A stretch of DNA of 64,000 bases from AP-15 sp963781215 (GTDB lineage: Bacteria; Pseudomonadota; Alphaproteobacteria; ATCC43930; CGMCC-115725), in the NCBI GenBank assembly GCA_963781215.1, contig CAWAFE010000007.1, positions 1 to 64,000 of the forward strand, given 5' to 3'. Made by a program: the position numbers and the translations under genes. The notes below the pieces were generated by a model. The model was not told where the DNA came from and did not search any database. It saw only the letters and a list, made by a program, of their open reading frames with translations. Numbering within the stretch: position 1 is the stretch's first letter; each line of letters opens with the position of its first letter. This document shows, in pieces, positions 37,134 to 47,141 of the stretch.

Positions 37134-38009
37134 TTAAACGAACCCGCGGACGAGGTCGAGGAAGCCGTCGAGCCGGTCGTGGTGCACCCAATGGCCGGCA
37201 TTCTCGACCGTGACCACCTTCGCGTCGCGGAAGTATCGGGCACGGCCGTCCCCGGCCGGGTTGGAGGCCCAGCTCTCCCTTCCGTAGACGAGCAGAGTCG
37301 GGCAGGCGATCCGGCCCCATATTTCCTCAATTTCCGCTGTCGTCATCTCGTAGGGCGGCTCGGCGCGGACGTAATTGTCGAACTTCCAGCTGTAGGTGCC
37401 GTCCTCGTTCTGGTTGACGCCGTGCTGCGTCAGGTGCCGGGCCTGCTCGGGCGACAGATGCTTGTTTGCCTCTTGCATGCGCCCAAGCGCGTCCTCGATC
37501 GAGGCGTAGCGGCGCGGCAGGCGCCCGGAAAGGCCGCGCTGCTCGTCGATCCAACGCTGCATGCGCTCGGCGATGCCGCGCTGCGCCCGGTCACGCTGCC
37601 GCCGCGGCGATGCCCCGAGCCCTTCGATGGCGACGAGCCTTCTGACGAAATCCGGATAGATGCCGGCATAGCGCAGCGCGATCATGCCGCCGAGCGAGTG
37701 GGCGATGATCGTGGCCGGCGCCAGCTCCTGCTGGTGGATCAGCTGCGCCAGGTCATAGACATAGCCGGCGATCGTATAGTTGCCGTCGGGCGACCATTGG
37801 CTGTCGCCATGGCCGCGCAGATCGGGCGCCAGCACGTGCCAGTCGCGGCGCAGGGCAGCGGCGACCCAATCCCAGTTGCGGCAATGGTCCCGCCCGCCAT
37901 GGACCAGAACCAGCGGCGGCGCCCCTGGATTTCCCCAATCGACATAATGCAGCCGTAGCCGCTGCGAAAAGTAAATCCGCGAAGTCGGGCCTGAGCGGTC
38001 GAGCGTCAT
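37134..38009 (-). CDS. alpha/beta hydrolase
   Basis: Serine hydrolase of the alpha/beta-hydrolase fold, 291 residues. Oxyanion-loop segment VHGGRDH (about 36-42), PDLRGHGDSQW, nucleophile Ser105 in AHSLGGM, and the C-terminal His in NAGHWVHHDRLDGF. It could be an epoxide hydrolase, esterase or dehalogenase-like enzyme; the sequence does not decide. It is convergent with dnaJ and its upstream region is the same 359-base gap that holds the groES promoter. Confidence 0.87.
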   Translation of the reverse strand: MTLDRSGPTSRIYFSQRLRLHYVDWGNPGAPPLVLVHGGRDHCRNWDWVAAALRRDWHVLAPDLRGHGDSQWSPDGNYTIAGYVYDLAQLIHQQELAPATIIAHSLGGMIALRYAGIYPDFVRRLVAIEGLGASPRRQRDRAQRGIAERMQRWIDEQRGLSGRLPRRYASIEDALGRMQEANKHLSPEQARHLTQHGVNQNEDGTYSWKFDNYVRAEPPYEMTTAEIEEIWGRIACPTLLVYGRESWASNPAGDGRARYFRDAKVVTVENAGHWVHHDRLDGFLDLVRGFV

Positions 38010-38042
38010 TCGGGCGGTCTCATCGCAGTCGGAACAAGCAAA

Positions 38043-38167
38043 GACCCCCGTGCGCTCGATGGCGACAGACGGGGGTCACATTGCGAAGGCTGACTTCGCG
38101 CCCGGATCAGAGTCCAGGCTGGATCTTGGACTTTGCGCTCGGTTGCCGATGCCAAGCGGTCGGCAAC
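38043..38167. other. two hairpins in the hydrolase/groES intergenic region
   Basis: Within the 359-base space between the divergent hydrolase and groES there are two inverted repeats: arms 38043-38051 and 38069-38077 (GACCCCCGT and its complement, 9 bases, 17-base loop), and arms 38142-38149 and 38160-38167 (GTTGCCGA and its complement, 8 bases, 10-base loop). I see no coding frame with protein-like composition between them. They could belong to the hydrolase leader or to a small RNA; I cannot tell. Confidence 0.35.
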
Positions 38168-38274
38168 TGGCAATTCCCGGGTGGCATCATATCCGTCGGA
38201 TACCCTCCTGCCGAGTTGACGACGGTTTGGATTTGGGATCGCCGTCGCGCCGCGTCAAGGGCCCATCAGCCCGC

Positions 38275-38303
38275 TTGAACCACGCGCCGCTTCACACTAT
38301 TTT
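38275..38303 (+). promoter_or_regulatory. groESL promoter
   Basis: TTGAAC at 38275-38280 and TATTTT at 38298-38303 are separated by 17 bases, a good vegetative-type promoter. The CTTG of the -35 and the ACTATTT around the -10 also resemble the alphaproteobacterial RpoH pattern, so both sigma factors may use it. The CIRCE operator begins one base after the -10 hexamer, in the position where HrcA blocks initiation. Confidence 0.8.
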
Positions 38304-38304
38304 G

Positions 38305-38331
38305 CTAGCACTCGCGATTAGAGAGTGCTAA
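38305..38331 (+). promoter_or_regulatory. CIRCE operator for HrcA
   Basis: Arms CTAGCACTC (38305-38313) and GAGTGCTAA (38323-38331) are separated by exactly nine bases. This is the CIRCE consensus TTAGCACTC-N9-GAGTGCTAA with one mismatch in the first base. It lies between the -10 element and the groES ribosome site. HrcA is encoded 6 kb away in the same window, so direct repression of groESL is strongly suggested. Confidence 0.95.
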
Positions 38332-38368
38332 TCAGACGGCATCCGAGATTTTGTGAAGGAGGAGTCCC

Positions 38369-38665
38369 GTGGAATTTCGACCATTACAGGATCGCGTTCT
38401 GATCCGGCGCATCGATGAGGAGGAAAAGACCAAGGGTGGCATCATCATCCCCGACACCGCCAAGGAAAAGCCGATGGAAGGCGAGGTCATCGCCGCCGGG
38501 CCGGGTACCAGGGGCGACGACGGCAAATTGCATCCGCTCGACGTCAAGATCGGCGACCGGGTGCTGTTCGGCAAGTGGTCGGGCACCGAGATCAAGATCG
38601 ACGGGGAGGATCTCGTCGTCATGAAGGAGAGCGACATCATGGGCGTAGTCGAAAAGGCCGCCTGA
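38369..38665 (+). CDS. groES: co-chaperonin GroES
   Basis: 10-kDa lid of the GroEL chamber. The 98-residue product has the family N-terminus EFRPLQDRVLIRRIDEEEKT, the mobile loop KGGIIIPDTAKEKPMEGEV and the DRVLFGKWSGTEIKIDGEDL segment. It starts with GTG at 38369 after a strong AAGGAGGAG site. It is first in the groES-groEL operon and lies directly downstream of the promoter and CIRCE. Confidence 0.97.
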   Translation: MEFRPLQDRVLIRRIDEEEKTKGGIIIPDTAKEKPMEGEVIAAGPGTRGDDGKLHPLDVKIGDRVLFGKWSGTEIKIDGEDLVVMKESDIMGVVEKAA

Positions 38666-38679
38666 GGGGAGAGACGAGC

Positions 38680-40320
<1,641 letters not shown>

Positions 40321-40342
40321 ATACGCGTCCGACGCAAGATCG

Positions 40343-40375
40343 GGGCCGGCGCCTTCGGGCGCCGGCCCTTCTTTT
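40343..40375 (+). terminator. rho-independent terminator of groESL
   Basis: Perfect 11-base stem (40343-40353 and 40358-40368, GGGCCGGCGCC and its complement) closed by a TTCG tetraloop, followed by TTCTTTTC. It is 22 bases after the groEL stop and separates the chaperonin operon from the CoA-transferase. Confidence 0.92.
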
Positions 40376-40503
40376 CGCCATTGACGCCCGATCGGGCACG
40401 AGCATTGCCAGCCGCCGGCGTTTGTCGTCGAGAGCGGGCTTTCGCGGAGTCTCCCCCGCGCCTATAGTGCCTGCCGGAATCCTTTCGGGAGGAGTGGCGC
40501 GCG

Positions 40504-41736
40504 ATGGCTGCAATAGAGGGCGTGGAGCTGGATTGCCTGCAAGGCGTTCGGATCGTCGATTTCACGCAGTTCGAGGCGGGGCCGTCCTGCACTGAATCGC
40601 TGGCCTGGCTCGGCGCCGAGGTGGTCAAGATCGAGAACCCGAAGACCGGCGATCCCGGTCGCCGGCTGCGGCCCGGCCATCCCGACGACGACCCCTGGTA
40701 CTTTCACCAGTTCAACGCCAACAAGAAGTCGATCACCCTCAATTTGAAATCGCCGCGCGGGCTCGAAATCGTCAAGGCGATGCTGAAGAAGGCTGACATC
40801 ACGATCGAGAACATGGCGCCCGGCACGATCGAGCGGCTGGGGCTCGGCTACGACGCGGTCAAGGAATTGAACCCCGGCATCATCTATTGCCAGGTCAAGG
40901 GTTTCGGCGCCGGTAGCCCGTACGAGAAGAACCTCGCCTTTGACATGATCGCCCAGGCGGCAGGCGGCCCGATCAGCGTCACCGGAGATGCCGACCGTCC
41001 CCCGGTCAAACCGGGCCCCTCGTTCGGCGACACCGGCACCGGCATGCTGATGGCAATCAGCATCCTGGCGGCCCTGCGCCAGCGCGACCGCACCGGCAAG
41101 GGGCGGCGGCTGCAGGTGGCGATGCAGGATGCGATGGTCCACTACATGCGGGTGCCGTTCTCGCGCACCCAGCTGAGCGGCAAGGCCCAGCTTCGCGGCG
41201 GCAGCAGCCGGTCGAGCGCGCTCTTGGCGCCCTCGGCCCTCTACCCGTGCAAGCCCGGCGGGCCGAACGATTACGTCTATGTCTTCACCAGCCGCGCCAA
41301 TGCCGACCATTGGACGCGGCTCTTGAAGGCGATCGACCGCGAGGATCTGATCGGCGATCCGCGCTACGACACCGGGCCGGCGCGCGGTGAGCGCGCGGCC
41401 GAGGTCGATGAGATCATCGCGACCTGGACCCGGCAGCACACCAAGGAAGAGGCGATGAAGATCATCGGCGCGGCCGGCGTGCCGGCGGGCGCGGTGTTCG
41501 ATACGCTCGAGCTCTTGAACGACCCCTCGCTCGCCGAGCGCGGCATCATGCAGAACGTCGAGCATCCGACCACCGGTAAATACAAGATGCCGGCCTGGCC
41601 GGTGCGCTTCGACGGCGCCCCGCCCAAGGTCAAGCCGTCGCCATTATTGGGCCAGCACAATATCGAGGTCCTCGGCAGCTGGCTCGGCATCGGCGCCGCC
41701 GAGGTCGAGGCGCTGCGCACCGAAGGGATCGTCTAG
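40504..41736 (+). CDS. CaiB/BaiF family III CoA-transferase, paralogue 1
   Basis: Family III CoA-transferase of 410 residues. Family signatures include IVDFTQFEAGPSCTESLAWLGAEVVKIENP at the N-terminus, the catalytic aspartate Asp147 in LAFDMIAQAAGG (equivalent to the Asp of formyl-CoA transferase), SFGDTGTGM and GRRLQVAMQDAMV. It moves CoA between carboxylic acids; the acyl substrate is unknown. It is similar throughout to the second CoA-transferase at 42.9 kb. An AGGAG precedes the ATG. Confidence 0.9.
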   Translation: MAAIEGVELDCLQGVRIVDFTQFEAGPSCTESLAWLGAEVVKIENPKTGDPGRRLRPGHPDDDPWYFHQFNANKKSITLNLKSPRGLEIVKAMLKKADITIENMAPGTIERLGLGYDAVKELNPGIIYCQVKGFGAGSPYEKNLAFDMIAQAAGGPISVTGDADRPPVKPGPSFGDTGTGMLMAISILAALRQRDRTGKGRRLQVAMQDAMVHYMRVPFSRTQLSGKAQLRGGSSRSSALLAPSALYPCKPGGPNDYVYVFTSRANADHWTRLLKAIDREDLIGDPRYDTGPARGERAAEVDEIIATWTRQHTKEEAMKIIGAAGVPAGAVFDTLELLNDPSLAERGIMQNVEHPTTGKYKMPAWPVRFDGAPPKVKPSPLLGQHNIEVLGSWLGIGAAEVEALRTEGIV

Positions 41737-41747
41737 CTGCTGACGGG

Positions 41748-42113
41748 TCAGGGCGTCCCGGCGGCGCGGCGGCAGGGGGCAACTTCGATCTTGTCCATCG
41801 CGTCGGAGTCGCCCTCCACCTCGCTGTAGATCGAGCAACGGTCGCGCATCAGCTCGATCCGCGCGACATGGAAGCCGTACTCCTTCGGATGGCTGCCGAA
41901 GGCCACGGTGACGGTGTCGCCGATCGCGATGCGGTCGGGCAGGGCGATATGCCGATAGGTTCGGCACGAGCTGGCGACGAGCCAGCTGCGGCACTTGGTC
42001 AACACGCCTGGCCCGCCGGGCTCGACCGCCTCGACATTGTCGGCGAAGCCGGTGCTCGGCGCCAAAACGGCAGCGCTGGCCAGGAGCGCCGCGCCCCATC
42101 GAGATAACAGCAT
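41748..42113 (-). CDS. small exported protein of unknown function
   Basis: A 121-residue product starting MLLSRWGAALLASAAVLAPSTGFAD, a Sec signal peptide with cleavage after GFA. The mature part has four cysteines (in TKCRSW, SSCRTYR, RDRCSIY, APCRRA), suggesting two disulfides, and a beta-rich centre (IAIGDTVTVAFGSHPKEYGFHVARIEL). I do not recognise the family. The frame is open further upstream, but the signal peptide favours the ATG at 42113. It is antisense to, and 11 bases from, the CoA-transferase stop. Confidence 0.6.
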   Translation of the reverse strand: MLLSRWGAALLASAAVLAPSTGFADNVEAVEPGGPGVLTKCRSWLVASSCRTYRHIALPDRIAIGDTVTVAFGSHPKEYGFHVARIELMRDRCSIYSEVEGDSDAMDKIEVAPCRRAAGTP

Positions 42114-42235
42114 CAGCCGCCTCCGCAAGGGATCCGGCGCGTGGCGAATGACCAAAATGCGTGCGCCTCCCAAGCACTGCATGCTACATCTGAGCGCGGG
42201 ATTCGGCTCGTTCAATCCACGCGAGGAAAACCGAG

Positions 42236-42856
42236 ATGAAGCTCTATTACGCTCCCGGCGCCTGCTCGATCGGCATCCACGTGCTGCTCGAGGAGATCGG
42301 CAAGCCGTACCAGGCCGAGGCCGTCAATTTTCGCGAGGGCGCGCAATACAAGCCGCCCTTTACCGGGATGAACCCGAAATCGAAGGTGCCGACCCTCGAG
42401 CGCGACGACGGCTCGATCCTGACCGAGTTTCCGGTCATCGCGCGCTGGCTTGCGCGGCAGAACCCGCAGGCCAATCTGATCCCGAAGGACGAGGAAACCG
42501 ACACCCGGGCGATGGAGGCGATGGAATACATCGTCGGGACGATTCACAGCCAAGGCTTCACCCGGCTCTTCCGCACCGAGCGCTTTGCCCCCTCGGCCGC
42601 CGATCACGACAAGGTCAAGGCGCAGGGCCGCGAGGCCATCGACAAAGGTTTTGCTGTCGTCGACAAGGCGCTCGAAGGCAAGAATTATCTCGGCGGCAAC
42701 GAGTTATCGATCGCCGATGCGGCGCTGTTTTATGTCGAATATTGGGGGGCGAAGCGGGTCGGCATGCAATTGCCGAAAAATTGCGCTGCGCATTTCACGC
42801 GGATGATGGCCCGCCCGGCAGTGCAGCGGGCGTTGCAGCAGGAAGGCATGAACTGA
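42236..42856 (+). CDS. glutathione S-transferase
   Basis: Beta-type GST of 206 residues. The thioredoxin-like N-domain begins MKLYYAPGACSIGIHVLLEE with the catalytic Cys10 region and contains the cis-Pro segment SKVPTLERDDGSILTEFPVI for glutathione binding. The helical C-domain includes NYLGGNELSIADAALFYVEYW. It may conjugate or isomerise an electrophile made by neighbouring enzymes. It lies between two similar CoA-transferases, 53 bases upstream of the second. Confidence 0.9.
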   Translation: MKLYYAPGACSIGIHVLLEEIGKPYQAEAVNFREGAQYKPPFTGMNPKSKVPTLERDDGSILTEFPVIARWLARQNPQANLIPKDEETDTRAMEAMEYIVGTIHSQGFTRLFRTERFAPSAADHDKVKAQGREAIDKGFAVVDKALEGKNYLGGNELSIADAALFYVEYWGAKRVGMQLPKNCAAHFTRMMARPAVQRALQQEGMN

Positions 42857-42908
42857 GTTCTTCGACAACTCTGAACCCTCACCCTTGCGCCAACGGGAGC
42901 GATTGAAG

Positions 42909-44108
42909 ATGGATGGAACTCCGGTATCGCCGAACTGTCTCGCCGGCATTCGCGTCCTCGACCTGACCCAGTTCGAGGCGGGAACGACCTGCACCGAGGC
43001 GCTCGCCTGGATGGGCGCCGATGTCGTCAAGGTGGAAAACCCCGAGGGCGGCGAGGCCGGCCGCCGGGGGGTGGCCGACCCCTACTATTTCATGATCTAC
43101 AACGCCAACAAGCGGTCGGTCACGGTCAACCTCAAATCCGAGCGCGGCTTGGCGCTGGTCAAGGACTTGGCCAAGAAGGCCGATGTCTTTACCGAGAATT
43201 TCGGCCCGGGCACGATCGAGAAGTTGGGCCTCGGCTATGACGTGGTCCGTGCCCTGAACCCGCGCATCATCTATGCCCAGGTCAAGGGCTTTGGCGCCGG
43301 CAGCCCGTACGAAAACGGCTTGTGCTTCGATCCGATCGCCCAGGCTTGCGGCGGCGCCATGAGCATCACCGGAGAGCCCGGCGGCAGGCCGATCAAACCC
43401 GGCCCGACGATCGGCGACACCGGCACCGGCATGCTGTTGGCGTTCAGCATTCTCGCCGCCCTCTATCAGCGCAACACCACCGGCAAGGGGCGGCGGCTGC
43501 AAGTGGGGATGCAGGATTCGGTCATGCACTACAGCCGCGGCATGTTCATCAGGCAAGCCCAGAGCGGTCAGGCGGCCCCGCGCCGTCCGGCCGGCGGCAA
43601 CGCGCCCTCCGGCATCTTTCCGTGCAAGCCCGGCGGCCCAAACGACTATGTCTATCTCTTGACCAGCCGCGCCAACCCCGAGCATTGGCCGCGCCTGTTG
43701 AAATTGATCGGGCGCGAGGAGCTGATCGGCGACCCGCGCTACGACAAGGCCTCGGCGCGGGTCGAACGCGAGGCGGAGGTCAATGAAATCATCGCCCAAT
43801 GGACCCGCCAGCACACGAAGGAGGAGGCGATGGCGCTGATCAGCGGCGCCGGCGTACCGGCGGGTGCGGTGTTCGATTCGATGGAGCTGACCAACGAGGA
43901 AAGCTTCTGGAAACGCGGCATTCTGCAGACCATGCACCACGGCGACTGGCAGATGCCGATGACGACCTGGCCGGTGCGGTTTGATGGGGCGCCGGCCCCG
44001 GTCAAGCCGGCGCCCTTGCTCGGCGAGCATACCGGCGAAGCGCTCGGCGAGTGGCTCGGGCTCAGCCCCGCCGAGGTCGACGCGCTGCGTAAGGACGGCG
44101 TGGTCTGA
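42909..44108 (+). CDS. CaiB/BaiF family III CoA-transferase, paralogue 2
   Basis: A 399-residue family III CoA-transferase very similar to paralogue 1. Conserved elements are LDLTQFEAGTTCTEALAWMGADVVKVENP, catalytic Asp141 in LCFDPIAQACGG, TIGDTGTGM and GRRLQVGMQDSVM, and the C-terminal VKPAPLLGEHTGEAL. The pair probably arose by duplication, with the GST between. Different acyl substrates are likely but not visible. The ATG at 42909 is chosen over a start 24 bases upstream because it fits the paralogue's N-terminus. Confidence 0.9.
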   Translation: MDGTPVSPNCLAGIRVLDLTQFEAGTTCTEALAWMGADVVKVENPEGGEAGRRGVADPYYFMIYNANKRSVTVNLKSERGLALVKDLAKKADVFTENFGPGTIEKLGLGYDVVRALNPRIIYAQVKGFGAGSPYENGLCFDPIAQACGGAMSITGEPGGRPIKPGPTIGDTGTGMLLAFSILAALYQRNTTGKGRRLQVGMQDSVMHYSRGMFIRQAQSGQAAPRRPAGGNAPSGIFPCKPGGPNDYVYLLTSRANPEHWPRLLKLIGREELIGDPRYDKASARVEREAEVNEIIAQWTRQHTKEEAMALISGAGVPAGAVFDSMELTNEESFWKRGILQTMHHGDWQMPMTTWPVRFDGAPAPVKPAPLLGEHTGEALGEWLGLSPAEVDALRKDGVV

Positions 44109-44165
44109 CGCAACCCCGCCCGCCGGCTTCTCTCAGCCTCCTCCCGCCCGCGGCGAGGGGGCGGG

Positions 44166-44435
44166 TTAGCCGACGACGGCCGCCGGGGCCGTGCTCCACC
44201 CAAACCGGCGCTCGGTTCCGACCGCCGGTGGGCCGTTCATGTGGCCGCCAAAGCGCTGTGCAAAGGCTTCCGCCTCGATCTCGACCTTGAAGTCGAGGCG
44301 GACCAGCACTGCCGCCCCGTGCCCGTTGCAGCTAAAGCTCGACGGCTCGAAGCGGTGCTCGTCCAGCCAGACCCGCATTGCCGCCATTTCGCTGGAAAGC
44401 TCGTTCGGCGGAAGGTGCATCTCTACGGTGCGCAT
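44166..44435 (-). CDS. small conserved hypothetical protein
   Basis: An 89-residue protein: MRTVEMHLPPNELSSEMAAM, MRVWLDEHRFEPSSFSC, then a beta-like RLDFKVEIEAEAFAQRFGG. Composition and the amphipathic pattern look like a real protein, and I recall similar short alphaproteobacterial hypotheticals with a conserved WLDEHRFEPS motif, but I cannot give a family or function. It is convergent with the second CoA-transferase. Confidence 0.5.
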   Translation of the reverse strand: MRTVEMHLPPNELSSEMAAMRVWLDEHRFEPSSFSCNGHGAAVLVRLDFKVEIEAEAFAQRFGGHMNGPPAVGTERRFGWSTAPAAVVG

Positions 44436-44519
44436 GACCCATTCTCGATTGCTGCTCGAAACCCCAATATATCAGCGAACCGGAGACCGAAACTTCGTCC
44501 GGGCCAACGCTCACGCTTT

Positions 44520-44720
44520 TGCCACACGGCGGCCCGGTCGAGTGCACCCGGCCGGCAGGGTCTTCGGGTCCACGTAGGGGGTGCTCAGGCCGGGCAGGAA
44601 ATCCGGCAATTTCACTGCTCGGTGACCTTCTTGTACTCGAATCCCGGCGGCGCCATGTCGACGTTTTCGGCGGCGGCCGGAATGGATGCGAGCGCGGCAA
44701 ATCGCCGACCGGAAGGTATT
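44520..44720 (-). pseudogene. remnant of a small exported protein (possibly DUF5602-like)
   Basis: Two adjacent reverse frames look like one broken protein. The first reads RRFAALASIPAAAENVDMAP, then PGFEYKKVTEQ, and hits a stop at about 44615. The second, offset by one base, continues KLPDFLPGLSTPYVDP, then KTLPAG, and then loses similarity. A signal-like start followed by ENVDMAPPGF and LPGL-x-YVDP-x-TLPAG resembles short exported proteins of the DUF5602 type from memory. No credible start or complete C-terminus remains. The rest of the 44436-45112 gap has no convincing gene. Confidence 0.4.
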
Positions 44721-45112
44721 GGACGGAGGCGAATATCGGCAACGTGCTTGCCGGTCGGGATACCGCCCGAGATCTGCAGGAGCTGGGAGCGAATACCCGT
44801 GGCCGGTGCCGCTGACCAAAGGGACAGGTCCCGGTTTCTCGGCGCGCTCGATACCGCGCTGCAGGTTGCCTTGCGCGAGGCGGCCTGCAGGTAGAGCACC
44901 GGTGCCTATCTCCGCTGCTATCGCTGTTGGCTAAGCGACGGAGGCTGACGCGCGTCAAAAGCGGTCGTCGGCCGGACGGGGAGCAACCGGCTGAGTTCGA
45001 GGCCACCCTCGAACTGATGATTCGCCTAACACACGACCCGCTAGGCCGTGGGTTTCAGGAGTGTGCGGTAAGCTTTATCCTCCGCTTGCAACAGCGATTG
45101 AGGAGCGCGGCA

Positions 45113-46478
45113 ATGGCGTCGTTTCCGCTGGTATCGGCGACCGGCATGCTGGGTTCGGGGTTTCGCGCGGAGTCGCTCGACAAGGCCGTTTCGCGGGGCG
45201 CCCGGATGATCGGCTGCGATGCCGGCAGCACCGATCCCGGCCCGGGCCCACTGGCCACCGGCACCTGCATGTTCTCCGCGGCGGCGGTCAAGCGCGACAC
45301 CGAGATCATGATGACGCGCGCGGTCAAGGCCGGCATTCCGCTGATCATCGGTTCTTCCGGCACCTCGGGCTCGGATGCGGCGCTCGCCTGGATGGTCGAC
45401 ATCGTGCGCGCAATCGCACGCCAACAGGACCTCCACTTCAACCTGGCGATCATTCACTCGGAATTGTCGCGAGATGTCGTCCGCCGGCATCTGCGCGAGG
45501 GCCGGGCGCGGGCCTTGCCGCCCTCGCCACCGCTCAGCGAGGCCGATATCGACGCGGCGACCCACATCGTCGGGATGATGGGCGTAGAGCCGATCCAAGA
45601 GGCGCTGAACGCGGACGCGCAGATCGTCGTCGCCGGCCGCAGCAGCGACACCTCGATCTTTGCCGCGATGCCGTTGCTCGAAGGCCATGACCCGGCCGTG
45701 GTCTGGCACATGGCCAAGATCCTTGAATGCGGTGCCGCGGCGGTCGCCGTGCGCACCGCGCCCGACTGCATGATGGCGGTATTGCACGAAGACAGCTTCG
45801 ACGTCTCCCCGCTGCGCGAGGACTATTACTGCACGCCGCAGAGTGTCGCCTCGCACACGCTCTACGAAAACGCCGACCCGTTCGAGCTGAAGGAACCGTC
45901 CGGCACATTGCGCACCGACAAGGCCCGGTACGAGGCGATCTCCGACCGCGCGGTGCGGGTTTCGGGGTCGAAGTTCGTGCACGACCCGGAATACACGATC
46001 AAACTGGAAGGGGTGCGCCGGGTCGGCTATTCGACGATCCTGATGGGCGGGGTGCGCGACCCTTATATCCTGGAACAGATAGACAGCTGGCTGGCGCAGC
46101 TCGACGACAGCGTCAAGACGCGCATCGCCAACACGGTCGGCAACCGGCCTTACGAGATCGTCACCCGCGTCTACGGCCGCGACGGCGTGATGGGCGCGAT
46201 CGAGCCGCTGCGAGGCAGCGTGGGCGGCCACGAGGCCTTCATCCTGTGGGACGTGATCAGCGAGTTCGCAGGAATTGTCGCGCTCGATCGCGACCAGCCT
46301 CTCCCATCTGGCCGTGCACAACCCGATCGCCAAATGGCACGGATTGATCTCAGGCGTGGCCTTCCCCTATTCGCCGCCCGAGATCGACCGCGGCCCGGTC
46401 TACGAGTTCCACCTCAACCACGTACTCGTGCCGGAGAGCCCGACCTCGCTCTTCCGCACCGAATTCGAGGAGCTCTGA
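45113..46478 (+). CDS. AtuA/DUF1446-like protein, with a frameshift in this sequence
   Basis: Acyclic terpene utilisation AtuA family (DUF1446). The frame from the ATG at 45113 (after GAGGAG) encodes about 390 residues: ARMIGCDAGSTDPGPGPLATG, IIGSSGTSGSDAALAW, VAGRSSDTSIFAAMPLLEGH, TVGNRPYEIVTRVYGRDGVMG, to SEFAGIVAL. Coding then continues in another frame as IATSLSHLAVHNPIAKWHG through AFPYSPPEIDRGPVYEFHLNH to the stop at 46478. The shift lies at about 46286, explained by one extra G or a two-base deletion. AtuA acts with acyl-CoA carboxylation of branched isoprenoid acids in Pseudomonas; family-wide functions vary. It pairs with DUF4387. Confidence 0.82.
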
Positions 46479-46480
46479 TC

Positions 46481-46792
46481 ATGGCCACCCTCGGCGAGCT
46501 GGCGAAACTGGTGCGCTCAAAAAACGCCGGTCCGTTCTGGCTGACGATCGACATCATGTTCGACGACGCCGACACCTACCGCCGCGCCCGCGACGCCGAG
46601 ATCGTCAACCGCGCCACGATCGCCCGCCTCTACAATCGCGACCCGGCGCAGATCATCGTCGTCAACCACGACACCGCACTGGCGATCAAGGTCAGCTTCC
46701 CCCGCCCGCAAAGCTCTGGCTCCAAACACGACAGCGACGCCTATGGCGGCCAGCAATACGCCCCGCTCTTGGGGTTGGAGGTGCCGGGGTGA
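46481..46792 (+). CDS. DUF4387 family protein
   Basis: A 103-residue protein starting MATLGELAKLVRSKNAGPFW, with LTIDIMFDDADTYRRARDAE and the conserved IVVNHDTALAIKVSFPRP. This is the DUF4387 pattern. It starts two bases after the AtuA-like stop, a pairing seen repeatedly in bacteria, suggesting a two-subunit enzyme. Function unknown. Confidence 0.85.
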   Translation: MATLGELAKLVRSKNAGPFWLTIDIMFDDADTYRRARDAEIVNRATIARLYNRDPAQIIVVNHDTALAIKVSFPRPQSSGSKHDSDAYGGQQYAPLLGLEVPG

Positions 46793-47141
46793 GGCGGGCT
46801 CTCCCCAACGCAAGGAGGCATCATGTCGGTTTCGCCTTCGAGCGCTGCGGCGCTTTCGCTTTGAGGGCAGTTGCCGCTTCAGCCTGTCGCCTCTGCCTCA
46901 TCCTGCCAGGCGCTGCTTATGCCCCACGGCGCGCACTGCGCGTCGGGTTCTTATTGCCGGAGAGCCGGGTGACCCCGGCAAGCCCCGACCGCACGGCACA
47001 AAACCATCGCCGGAACGCTGCAACAACCGACCCGTCGCGCCCAATCAGAAGGCACCCCCTCCCAAGCCCTCGCCCATCATGGGGAGGGTTCGCGATCTCC
47101 TACATCAATATTCCCCGGACTTGATCAGACTTCTCCCGACC
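46793..47141. repeat. intergenic region with a C-rich short palindrome
   Basis: No gene is supportable in these 349 bases between the convergent DUF4387 and substrate-binding protein genes. At 47056-47090 there is a C-rich motif (CCAAGCCCTCGCCCATCATGG then GGAGGG) nearly the same as half of the inverted repeat at 51.6 kb, so it is a dispersed intergenic element. It may serve as a terminator-like hairpin between convergent genes. Confidence 0.45.
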
